64,000 nt of DNA from CAZBRS01 sp964494475 (lineage in GTDB: Bacteria > Myxococcota_A > UBA9042 > CAZBRS01), in NCBI GenBank assembly GCA_964494475.1, contig CAZBRS010000017.1, positions 28,936 through 92,935 of the forward strand, read 5' to 3'. Shown in pieces: positions 18,024-25,674 of this stretch. Positions within the stretch are counted from its first letter, which is position 1. The number at the start of each line of letters is the position of its first letter. Below the pieces are notes generated by a model. It was not told the DNA's origin, made no database searches, and saw only the letters and a list, made by a program, of their open reading frames with translations. The position numbers were made by a program, and so were the translations under genes.

Positions 18024-19616
18024 CTACCTGGAGGCGGGGGCGATCTCGGTCTCCAGTTCGAGCAGCGACAGGTACGCGAAGCGGCCCGCCGCCTTGCGCA
18101 CGTCGACGTGCAGGCCGCCCCAGGCGTCGGGCGCGAGCCCCGTGAGCACGGCCACCTGCCCGTCGTTGCCGTCGTAGCCGCCGGAGCCGACGTCGGGGCC
18201 GGTCGTGGTGAGGTCGACCTCGGCGGGCACGCCGCCGCCGTGCACCACGTAGCGCGTGATGCGGAGCTCGTCGTCGCTCTCCCGGCTCGCGAAGAACCGG
18301 AGCGTGTACGTGCGGGCGGGGTCCAGGCCCGTGAGCGCGAGCGCGCCCGGGTCGTCGGCGTGCTCGGTGTAGAAGAAGTCGGCCGTGGCCTCGGGAACGG
18401 CCAGGGTCTGGAGCAGCGCGCCGGGCGGCTGGGTCAGCCCGCCGTTCCGCAGGCCGTTGGCGCGGAAGCCGCCGGCGATCAGGAGGGCTACCTCGGTCGA
18501 CGCGCCCGCCGTGGTGACGAGCCCCCGCAGCGCCTCGCCGGCCAGCGCCTGGTCGCCGCCGATCAGCCCGCCGGGCGGAGTCCAGGCGTTCCAGTGGTTG
18601 CCGAAGCCGTCCACGGCGGGCGCCACCCAGCCGTCGTCCGGGTTGGTGGGTCCCAGGTCGACGCGCACGTAGCTGCCCGGCGCCGGGCCCTGCGGTCCCA
18701 CGATCCCGGGGCGGCGCGGCGCTCGGGCGTCGAGCGCCTTGACCACCACGTCGGTCCACAGCGCGTAGCCGGCGTCGGACAGGTGCAAGCCGTCCTCGAC
18801 GAACAGGTCGGCCGGCGGTGGGCTGCCCGGTCCGGGCGCGCGGGCCAGGAAGACGGCGGGCGTGTCGACGAAGACCAACGGCGAGTAGGCGGCGGACAAC
18901 TCCGTCACCGCGTCGTGCACCTCGATCGCCGCGGGCCAGTCGGCCCAGCGGAGCGGCGTGGGCGTGATGCCCACGTAGAGCACGGGGACGGGGCCCAGGC
19001 CGGCGTGGACGCGGCCCAGCAGGCAGCGCAGATCGTCGACCACGTCGGCGGGTGAGCGCCCGGCCGCCAGGTCGTTGGTGCCCGCGAAGAGCAGCGCCGC
19101 GACCGGTTGGTGGCGCACGATGAGATCCCCGGCGGCCAGGGCCAGGTCCTTCATGTGGGCGCCCCCCAGGCCGCGTTGCACCACACCCCAGGGCGCCAGC
19201 ACGCGCGTGGCCGTCTCCCAGCGGCGGATCGTGGAGCTGCCGGCGGCCACCACCTGGCCGAGGGGCGGTGGAGCCAGGTCGTCGGCGGCCACGAAGCGGG
19301 CCACCACGCTTGCGTACGGCTCGGCCGCCCCGGCCAGGCGCGCGCAGGGGTCGTCGGTCCAGGGCGGGGCGGGGGCGGGCCCCGTGTCCTGGAGCGGGGA
19401 GGCGTCGTCGGAGGGGATCGTGTCCGTTTCCCGCGTCGTCGCGTCCGGCGGGCCCGGATCGTCGGAGGAGGCGTCGGCGAGGGGAGCGTCCGGGAGGACC
19501 TCGGCCCGGGTCTCGCCCGTCGCGTCCGGAGCCGGTCGGTCCGAGTCCGGCGACGCGCACGCCGCCTGCAGCACGAGCGCGAACGCGAGCAACAGGGTCC
19601 GAGCGCGCGGGGTCAT
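18024..19616 (-). CDS. SGNH/GDSL-family hydrolase lipoprotein
   Basis: The 530-residue product begins with a lipoprotein signal (LQAAC) and an Asp/Pro-rich linker to about residue 88. The SGNH core follows: block I AAGSST..RW (nucleophile S128), block II GLGG near 149, block III AGTNDLA near 178, and block V DGLHLSDAGY near 290, with catalytic Asp and His. These enzymes are esterases or lipases acting on acylated glycans or lipids. The C-terminal 200 residues look like a carbohydrate-binding-type beta domain. The ATG at 19616 has AGAGGA upstream; a much longer frame upstream of it is antisense to the next gene. Confidence 0.82.
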   Translation of the reverse strand: MTPRARTLLLAFALVLQAACASPDSDRPAPDATGETRAEVLPDAPLADASSDDPGPPDATTRETDTIPSDDASPLQDTGPAPAPPWTDDPCARLAGAAEPYASVVARFVAADDLAPPPLGQVVAAGSSTIRRWETATRVLAPWGVVQRGLGGAHMKDLALAAGDLIVRHQPVAALLFAGTNDLAAGRSPADVVDDLRCLLGRVHAGLGPVPVLYVGITPTPLRWADWPAAIEVHDAVTELSAAYSPLVFVDTPAVFLARAPGPGSPPPADLFVEDGLHLSDAGYALWTDVVVKALDARAPRRPGIVGPQGPAPGSYVRVDLGPTNPDDGWVAPAVDGFGNHWNAWTPPGGLIGGDQALAGEALRGLVTTAGASTEVALLIAGGFRANGLRNGGLTQPPGALLQTLAVPEATADFFYTEHADDPGALALTGLDPARTYTLRFFASRESDDELRITRYVVHGGGVPAEVDLTTTGPDVGSGGYDGNDGQVAVLTGLAPDAWGGLHVDVRKAAGRFAYLSLLELETEIAPASR

Positions 19617-19700
19617 GAGCTTCCTCTGTGGCGGTAAGGGTGCCTCTCGTCCAGCAGATCGGGTATCTTCTCTCCGCTTGTCAAGCGAATCGAGGTCTCC

Positions 19701-21479
19701 ATGCCCCTCGCCTCTCGTTGGCTCCTCTTGATGGTCGTCCTTCTGGCCTGCGTGGCTTGCGGCGCGTCGCCTTCGGCCGAGGACGCCCACGTGGCGCTCG
19801 ACGTCGTGGTGGATTCGGCCCCCGAGCCGGGCCCCGAGCCGGTCGACGACGCCTTCGCGGGCGACGACGGGGCGCCGAGCGGGCCGGACGGGGCCCCCGA
19901 CGCGCTGGTCGAGCCCGATCTGCCCCTGGCACCCCTGGTGGTCGTCGCGGCCCGGCCGCCCGCGACCCCCGTGGGCGCGCCCTTCGCGTGGACGCTGTGG
20001 GCCGAGGGCGGGTTGCCCCCGTACTCCGGCTGGACGGTCACGCTGGGCGAGCTGCCCCCCGGCACCACCCTCGACCCCGCCGACGGCCAGTGGAAGGGCA
20101 CGCCGACCGTCGAGGGCGTGTACCTGTTCGTGGTGGCGGTGCGCGACGCCGCCGGCGCCGAGGCCTCGCAGCTGATCGGCGTGCGCGTCGGCGACCCGGC
20201 CGTCGAGGGGCCCATGCGGGCCCGGGCCCGCGCCTACCAGCAGGTCTACGAGGCCCGCCACCTGTGGCACGGCATGAGCTACGGCAATTGGCGCCCCGAC
20301 GACCCCGAGGGCAACTACGGGCTGTCGACGTTGGGTGACGCCACCTTCGTCTCGGGCCAGTGCACCCAGGCCATGGCCTTCCGGTACGCCGCCGAGCCTT
20401 CGCCCGAGGCGCTGGCCGTCATCACCGAACAGCTCGAGGGCTGGCGCTTCTTCCAGGCGCTCACGGGCGTGCCGGGCCTGGTGGGGCGCAGCTACATGCG
20501 CGAGACCGACCCCATCGAAGACTCGGCGCGCGCCGAGCTCGATGCTCCCGGCACCCAGTGGCACCGCGGCGCCGGCGAGTTCGAGGGCTGGATCTGGCGC
20601 GGCGACACCAGCCGCGACCAGGTCTCGGGCGCGGTGCTCGGCGTGGCCACGGCCTTCGACGCGGTCGACGACCCGCACGTGAAGGAGCTCGCGGCCGCGT
20701 TCCTGGCCGACACGGTCGACCACCTGTGGGAGCACGATCTGCAGTTCGTCGACCCCGACGGCGAGCCCACCACCTACGGCGACATGAGCGGCGAGCGCCT
20801 CGAGCACTGGCCGTTGCCCAACGGGCAGGCCGCCGTCTCGCTGCTGGCCTTCGTCAAGGCCGCCTGGCACGCGACGGGCGAGCCGCGCTTCGACGAGCGC
20901 TACCGCGAGTTGCTGCTCGACCGCGACTACCTGGGCATCGCCCGTGACCACCAGTGGGTCTACGCCGGCTACGCGACCAAGTGGTTCAACACGTACATCT
21001 CGTGGGAGAACTTCTACCACCTGATGCGGCTCGAGGACGATCCCGAGCTCCGCGAGCAACTGCACGTCATCTTCCGCGATACGCTGTGGCTGAACGTGGA
21101 CGACCACACCCCCAACCGGCGCGGCATCGCCGAGTGGAACCCCAACAAGACCCTGTGGTACCTGACGTCGACGGGGGAGCACGACCCCGGGTCGCTCTAC
21201 CGCGCGGTGCAGATGGTGGCCGCCTTCCCCGAAGCGCCCCTCCGGGACCGGCGCGTCACGAACAGCGCGAACCCGGCCATCGAGCCGAACCCCGAGCAGC
21301 CGGACGAGTCGCTCCTCCCCCTGCCGCCCGCCACGCGCGTGCCCGACATGGTCATCTGGCACCGCGGGCCCTTCACCCTCGACGGCGGCGACGACAGCGG
21401 CGAGGAGCGCACGGGCTGCGACTACCTGCAACCTTACTGGATGGCGAGGCAGGCCGGCGTGGTGCCGGCCGACTGGTGA
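19701..21479 (+). CDS. Lipoprotein with Ig-like domain and helical-toroid-like domain
   Basis: The 592-residue product has a lipoprotein signal (CVAC), an Asp/Pro linker, and a putative-Ig (He_PIG-type) domain at about 85-175 with LPPGTTLD, GQWKGTPT and G.Y.F.V.V.D. The rest is a large mainly helical domain rich in Trp, Tyr and His (HLWHGMSYGNW, MRETDPIED, GWIWRGDTSRDQ, YAGYATKWFNTYISWENF). Repeated acidic/aromatic loops of this sort occur in (alpha/alpha) toroid carbohydrate-active enzymes, but no family was identified. It is divergent from the SGNH hydrolase gene across 84 bases. Confidence 0.6.
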   Translation: MPLASRWLLLMVVLLACVACGASPSAEDAHVALDVVVDSAPEPGPEPVDDAFAGDDGAPSGPDGAPDALVEPDLPLAPLVVVAARPPATPVGAPFAWTLWAEGGLPPYSGWTVTLGELPPGTTLDPADGQWKGTPTVEGVYLFVVAVRDAAGAEASQLIGVRVGDPAVEGPMRARARAYQQVYEARHLWHGMSYGNWRPDDPEGNYGLSTLGDATFVSGQCTQAMAFRYAAEPSPEALAVITEQLEGWRFFQALTGVPGLVGRSYMRETDPIEDSARAELDAPGTQWHRGAGEFEGWIWRGDTSRDQVSGAVLGVATAFDAVDDPHVKELAAAFLADTVDHLWEHDLQFVDPDGEPTTYGDMSGERLEHWPLPNGQAAVSLLAFVKAAWHATGEPRFDERYRELLLDRDYLGIARDHQWVYAGYATKWFNTYISWENFYHLMRLEDDPELREQLHVIFRDTLWLNVDDHTPNRRGIAEWNPNKTLWYLTSTGEHDPGSLYRAVQMVAAFPEAPLRDRRVTNSANPAIEPNPEQPDESLLPLPPATRVPDMVIWHRGPFTLDGGDDSGEERTGCDYLQPYWMARQAGVVPADW

Positions 21480-21507
21480 GGCGGACCCCTGCGGGGCCGG
21501 TCAATGG

Positions 21508-21600
21508 CTACGCCGCCAGCAGGGCCAGCACCGCCACCTCGAGCGCGCAGAAGACCAGCGCCCCCACGAACTCCACCACGAGGCCGATGCGGGACGACAT
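21508..21600 (-). CDS. Very small single-pass membrane protein (30 residues)
   Basis: A 30-codon frame starts with ATG at 21600 behind an excellent GGAGGT site at a 7-base spacing and ends with TAG. The peptide is MSSRIG, then a nearly continuous hydrophobic helix (LVVEFVGALVF, CALEVAVLALLAA) with two Glu residues. It lies between the lipoprotein and the response-regulator gene. Tiny hydrophobic proteins of this size often modulate a membrane complex, but I recognise no family. It is supported by the ribosome site and composition only. Confidence 0.5.
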   Translation of the reverse strand: MSSRIGLVVEFVGALVFCALEVAVLALLAA

Positions 21601-21706
21601 GGGGATGACCTCCGTCTTCCAATGAAGGCGCAGCCCCGGGCGCGATCAACGCTGCTCGCGTGCCTTGTCGGCAACGTTTCGGTGACGACGTGGGCCCGGC
21701 CCGGCC

Positions 21707-21746
21707 CTAACCATTTCCTCACAGAACGCTTATCCATTCGTAACGG
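21707..21746 (+). promoter_or_regulatory. Pho-box-like array, four heptamers, upstream of orphan response regulator
   Basis: Four heptamers at an exact 11-base period: CTAACCA (21707), CTCACAG (21718), CTTATCC (21729), GTAACGG (21740). This geometry, 7-base direct repeats with 4-base spacers, is that of PhoB boxes. The array ends 21 bases before the regulator's ATG, closer than at the other four promoters, and two heptamers are more divergent. It suggests autoregulation or control by the phoB-phoR pair at 57-60 kb. Confidence 0.65.
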
Positions 21747-21766
21747 CTCTGTCCGAACGTCACCTC

Positions 21767-22450
21767 ATGAGCAACCTGATCCTCATCGTCGATGACGAAG
21801 CCGACCTCATCGACGTGCTGGACTTCAACCTGCGCCGCGAGGGCTACGCCACGCGCACGGCCCTCGACGGGAAGGCCGCCCTCGACGCCGCCCGGCAGGC
21901 GCCGCGACCCGACCTCGTGCTCCTGGACCTCAACCTGCCGGGGCTCTCGGGGCTCGAGGTCTGTCGGCAGCTGAAGCAGGACGAGGGCACGCGGAGCATC
22001 CCCGTGCTGATGCTCACGGCGCGGACCGACGAGACCGATCGCATCGTGGGCTTCGAGCTCGGCGCCGACGACTACGTGACCAAGCCCTTCAACGTGCGCG
22101 AGCTCGTGCTGCGGGTCCGGGCCGTGCTCCGGCGTACGTCGGCTGCCCAGGCGGGCGCCGTCCTCGCCGTGGGGCCGCTCCGGGTCGACGCGGCCGCGCA
22201 CCGGGCCTGGGTCGGCGAGCGCGAGGTCGTGCTCACCGCGCTCGAGTTCCGCCTGCTGCAGACCTTCCTCAGCCGGCGCGGGCGCGTCCAGACCCGCGAC
22301 ACCCTGCTCGGCGACGTGTGGGACATCCACGTCGACATCAGCACGCGCACGGTCGACACGCACATCAAGCGCCTGCGCGAGAAGCTGGGGCCCGCCGGCC
22401 AGCTCATCGAGACGCTGCGGGGCGTGGGGTATCGCTTTCGCGACGAGTGA
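21767..22450 (+). CDS. OmpR/PhoB-family response regulator, orphan
   Basis: The 227-residue cytoplasmic regulator has a receiver domain (acidic pocket D9-D10-E11, phospho-acceptor D54 in LLDLNLPG, Thr in MLTAR, Lys in VTKPF) and a winged-helix DNA-binding domain (TRTVDTHIKRLREKLG, ETLRGVGYRF). It resembles PhoB, especially in the alpha4-beta5 region (GADDYVTKPFNVREL). No histidine kinase is adjacent. The Pho-like array upstream and the second PhoB at 59213 suggest it belongs to the phosphate response. No good ribosome site is visible before the ATG. Confidence 0.88.
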   Translation: MSNLILIVDDEADLIDVLDFNLRREGYATRTALDGKAALDAARQAPRPDLVLLDLNLPGLSGLEVCRQLKQDEGTRSIPVLMLTARTDETDRIVGFELGADDYVTKPFNVRELVLRVRAVLRRTSAAQAGAVLAVGPLRVDAAAHRAWVGEREVVLTALEFRLLQTFLSRRGRVQTRDTLLGDVWDIHVDISTRTVDTHIKRLREKLGPAGQLIETLRGVGYRFRDE

Positions 22451-22495
22451 GCCGGGGCAGGGGGCGCTCGGACGACGAGGGGTCGGCCTTTCGGG

Positions 22496-22681
22496 CTACT
22501 TGCGAGCGAGGCCGTACGCCTCGCTCACGGCCCGGCGCTCGGCCTCGGGCAGCCCGCGCAGGTAGGCCTTGAACCCGGGGCACCAGGTCGCGTGCCAGCG
22601 CCACAGGCGTCCGATCAGGGACCGGGGGTTCCTGTCGTAGCTGCGCCGGAGCTTGCAGGTCGCGCACGCGGGCTCTTTCAT
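22496..22681 (-). CDS. Conserved small Cys-rich protein, unknown function
   Basis: The 61-residue protein has CATCKLR.SYDRNP.S..GR.WRWH..WCPGFK at residues 6-41, with three cysteines and a His that could bind a metal. I recall similar small proteins with a CxxCKLRxxYDxNPxSxxGRxWRWHxxWCPGxK pattern in other deltaproteobacteria; this is from memory and unverified. It begins 3 bases after the stop of the P-domain lipoprotein gene, so it is cotranscribed. No function is known to me. Confidence 0.7.
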   Translation of the reverse strand: MKEPACATCKLRRSYDRNPRSLIGRLWRWHATWCPGFKAYLRGLPEAERRAVSEAYGLARK

Positions 22682-22684
22682 GGC

Positions 22685-24424
22685 TCAATCCCAGCGCGAG
22701 GTGATCGTGAGACCGAAGAGCCCGATGCCGCCGGTCTCGCCGGCCTTGGCGTCGACGACCTTCAGCCGCCAGGCGCCGTTGACGTACTCGTCGCCGGGGA
22801 AGCCCTTCACCACGTGTCTCGCCAGGTAGAACTCGCCGTTGGCGGGGCTGGCGCCGTCGAAGATCACCACCTCGGTGCCCGCCGGGTTCAGCAGCGAGAT
22901 CTTCAGGTCGGTTGGGCGTGCGTGCGACACGACCAGGTCGAGCAGCACGTCGACGTCGACCGTGGCCAGGCCCTCGACCAGCAGCAGGGCCTCGACGCCC
23001 GCGGGCTGGCCGTCGGGGATGGCGAGCGCCGGCTCGCTGACGAAGCGGCCCTGCATCCAGGCCGGTCGGCAGAGCCCGGTGCCCCAGGTGGGGGCGCCGG
23101 CGCAGACCAGCCCCGCGGGGCAATTCGTGGCGGCGTCGCACTCCCGGTCGAGGGCGGGGTCGGTGTCGGCGGCCGTGGCGATGCAGCGCCCCCTGCCCGT
23201 CACCTCGGCCTTGCCCGTGCAGCGCAGACCCGGCGCGCAGTCGGCGTCGTCGGTGCAGCGGCGGCGTTCGGGGCCCCAGGTCAACGTGCAGGACGACAGG
23301 TCGCCGTCGTTGTCGTGCGCGACCACGTCGGTGGTGCCCGCCGCGAACAGCATGCCGAAGCTGTTGTCGCCTGCGCCCATCTCGTATCCGGTCACGGCCA
23401 CGCGGTTGCTCGCGTCCCACAGTTCCGTCTGGTTGATCCGCTGGTCGTCGACCACGGCGAAGGCGGCCTCGGCGGTGGTGGCGTCGTCGTGGGCCGTGGC
23501 CGTGACGGCCTTCACGATCTGCGCGCGCTCCAACTCGGTGAGGGGGCTGGCGGCGGTGAGCACGCGCTCGGCGACGATCACGACGGCGCCCGGGCGATCG
23601 AAGATCTCGCGGTAGGTCAGGCCGAAGACGCACGTGCGGTCGAGCGCCTCGTCGACGAGGGCCTTCGAGCAGCCCGGCAGGTAGGCCGTGGTGAGCCCTT
23701 CCATGGTGAAGCCGCACACGTCGGCGGGCGCGTCGGGCAGGCTGCAGAGCTCGTCCCAGGCCGGCGCCACCACCTCGGGGTCGGCGCACGCCTCGATCAC
23801 GTCGACTTCGCTCTCGGCGTAGGGGTCGAAGTCGGGGTCGGCGAGCCGATCGGTCACGCACGCGCGGATGGCGTCGGCCAGCCGGGCGTCACAGGCCCCC
23901 GCGTCCGTCACGGGAGCGGGCGCGCACGACGCCGAAGCGCACGTGGCCTGCACGCGGTAGGCGCCGCGGCCCTGGCCGTCGTGGGTGCCCACCACCACCA
24001 GGTAGGCGCCGGCCGCCGGGAGCGCGAGCGCCTTCACGCGGGACAGGCGCCCGTAGCCCGCGTCGTCGTCGTGGGCCACCTCGTCGACGCCGTAGCCGCC
24101 GCCCGTGGCGCGCGGTCCGTAGACGTACAGCGTGGTGTCGAGCCCCAGGCTCGAGCCCTGGTGCGTGACCTCGAGGTCGACGACGGCCCCTGCGCCCACC
24201 TCGAGCACGTAGCCGTGGAACTCGAGGTCCTCGACGAAGCTGGCGCTCACGGCGGCGTCGGCGCCGAGGCCCAGCGCGCCCTTCGCCACCACGTGGTCGC
24301 CCACGTCGGCCTTGCCGTCGCCGAACGCCGGCGCCAGCGGCTCGGACTTGTCCTCGGAGGCGCAAGCTACCAGCAGGATCGCCAGCGCGGTCAGCCAGGC
24401 TGAAGGACAGGATCGTACGCCCAT
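22685..24424 (-). CDS. Lipoprotein with C-terminal proprotein-convertase P-domain
   Basis: The 579-residue product begins with a lipoprotein signal (ILLVAC). A pre-peptidase-type beta domain with DTTLYVYGP and YLVVVGTHDG spans about 40-160, followed by a Cys-rich middle region with CTDDADCAPGLRC and CPAGLVC repeats. The C-terminal P-domain (about 485-579) contains DLKISLLNPAGTEV and NGAWRLKVVDAKAGETG..GLFGLTI. P-domains act as a chaperone or binding module on secreted peptidases, but no peptidase catalytic domain is visible here. The start at 24424 has GGAG at an 8-base spacing. Surface location is inferred. Confidence 0.8.
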   Translation of the reverse strand: MGVRSCPSAWLTALAILLVACASEDKSEPLAPAFGDGKADVGDHVVAKGALGLGADAAVSASFVEDLEFHGYVLEVGAGAVVDLEVTHQGSSLGLDTTLYVYGPRATGGGYGVDEVAHDDDAGYGRLSRVKALALPAAGAYLVVVGTHDGQGRGAYRVQATCASASCAPAPVTDAGACDARLADAIRACVTDRLADPDFDPYAESEVDVIEACADPEVVAPAWDELCSLPDAPADVCGFTMEGLTTAYLPGCSKALVDEALDRTCVFGLTYREIFDRPGAVVIVAERVLTAASPLTELERAQIVKAVTATAHDDATTAEAAFAVVDDQRINQTELWDASNRVAVTGYEMGAGDNSFGMLFAAGTTDVVAHDNDGDLSSCTLTWGPERRRCTDDADCAPGLRCTGKAEVTGRGRCIATAADTDPALDRECDAATNCPAGLVCAGAPTWGTGLCRPAWMQGRFVSEPALAIPDGQPAGVEALLLVEGLATVDVDVLLDLVVSHARPTDLKISLLNPAGTEVVIFDGASPANGEFYLARHVVKGFPGDEYVNGAWRLKVVDAKAGETGGIGLFGLTITSRWD

Positions 24425-24504
24425 GGGCCGTCTCCGAGGCTCTGGTGGTCGCTGGCGAATCATGGCGGACGGGAGGCTACCCTGTCCAGCGTCGAACGCG
24501 TCGT

Positions 24505-25122
24505 TCACGAGAGCGACCATAGGGCAGCACCGGTGATCACCGGGACCGTCAGGTTGTCGTCGACCCGCGTGCTCGCGGCCTCGGTGAGCGCGCCGACGAC
24601 GGCGGCGACGCCGGCCCAGGCGAGCAGCGTGAGGGGACGGTCGGCGTAGGCCGCGAAGCGGAAGAGCGCGACGGCAGCCAGGCTCGCGGCGGCGAACGCC
24701 ACGGTGCCTTGCAGCGACCGCCCGCCCGCCAGCTTGATCGTGCCCCAGCGCGTGCCGACCACCGTGGACGCGGCGTCGCCGAAGCCCAGCACCAGGCAAG
24801 CCGCTTCGACGACCTCGCGCGGGTAGAGCACGATCGTCGCGAGCACGCCCAGGCCGAACCAGAAGCCGCCGGACACGCGATCGAGCTCGTGGGGGCGGAT
24901 GATGCGTCCGAAGAGCGGGTGCGCGAGGATCTCGGCCTGGACCGCGGGCCGCCGGAGCCGCAGGAGCTCGGCCAGCCCATAGAGCGTGGTCAGCCCGCCC
25001 ACGGCGGCGATCGCCACCGGCCGAGGGACCACGGCGTGGTAGGCGAGCACGCCCCACAGCGCGTTGCAGGCGTGGAACGCCTGGCGCAGCACGACCCGGC
25101 GGTAGGGTTCCTTCGAGCCCAC
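24505..25122 (-). CDS. CTP-dependent phytol/dolichol-kinase-like membrane protein
   Basis: The 205-residue polytopic protein contains the nucleotide-binding signature of the phytol/dolichol kinase and phosphatidate cytidylyltransferase group (GFGDAASTVVGTRWGTIKL..GRSLQGT, about residues 113-140). It has about six membrane segments. Relatives phosphorylate polyprenols, phytol or diacylglycerol using CTP. I take GTG at 25122 as the start: it follows CCGGAG at a good spacing and lies 2 bases after the preceding stop. It is the third gene of a minus-strand operon. The substrate is unknown. Confidence 0.75.
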   Translation of the reverse strand: MGSKEPYRRVVLRQAFHACNALWGVLAYHAVVPRPVAIAAVGGLTTLYGLAELLRLRRPAVQAEILAHPLFGRIIRPHELDRVSGGFWFGLGVLATIVLYPREVVEAACLVLGFGDAASTVVGTRWGTIKLAGGRSLQGTVAFAAASLAAVALFRFAAYADRPLTLLAWAGVAAVVGALTEAASTRVDDNLTVPVITGAALWSLS

Positions 25123-25124
25123 GC

Positions 25125-25661
25125 TCAACTCCGGAAGCGGGAGGTCCAGAGCAGGGCGTCCAGCACTCCCGTGTGCGCCAGGAACACGGCCGCGCCCGCC
25201 ACCGAGAGGGCCCAGTGCACCGGGTGCTCCCGTGGCTGAAGGCCCGCGAGCAGCCCGAGCAGCAGCGCCGAGCCGAGCGCGACCAGCGCCAGGACGACCC
25301 GGATCGCGAGCCACACGCCTTCGCCTCCGCTCTCCAGGAAACGGAACGTCAGGGGCATCCACAGCGTCGAGGGCACCAGCACCAGCAGGAAGGGCAGGGC
25401 GAGCCAGCCGAGGCCCAGGCCCCCGCTCAGGCGCGCGGTCGCAGGGTCGACGCGGAAGAGCAGGTAGCTGGCGAAGGTCAGGTAGCCGGCCGCGGCCAGC
25501 AGCATGGAGACGCCGTACAGCGGACGCCACGAGGCGGGGACGCCGCCCCACAGGGCGTCGCCCTGGCCCGGGTGGGTCGCCAGGGGCCAGGCGTAGCTGG
25601 CGAGGACCGCGAGGCCCCCGATCACGTTCACGATCAGCAGCGAGGCTCTCGTCGAGACCAT
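25125..25661 (-). CDS. Five-pass membrane protein, unknown
   Basis: The 178-residue protein has about five hydrophobic segments (residues about 7-27, 48-70, 86-105, 118-140, 150-170) and a THPGQGDALWGG loop. The size and topology recall TspO/MBR or DUF-type small membrane proteins, but I could not match a motif. The ATG at 25661 has GGAGG at a 5-base spacing. It sits 13 bases after the CxxCH lipoprotein and 2 bases before the kinase-like gene, so all three are one operon. Confidence 0.6.
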   Translation of the reverse strand: MVSTRASLLIVNVIGGLAVLASYAWPLATHPGQGDALWGGVPASWRPLYGVSMLLAAAGYLTFASYLLFRVDPATARLSGGLGLGWLALPFLLVLVPSTLWMPLTFRFLESGGEGVWLAIRVVLALVALGSALLLGLLAGLQPREHPVHWALSVAGAAVFLAHTGVLDALLWTSRFRS

Positions 25662-25674
25662 GGGGCCCTCCGCG

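Noticed and set aside
18024..21431. A 1135-codon minus-strand frame
   Set aside because: Only the part from 19616 down is real (SGNH lipoprotein with signal and ribosome site). The upstream extension is antisense to the 19701-21479 lipoprotein.
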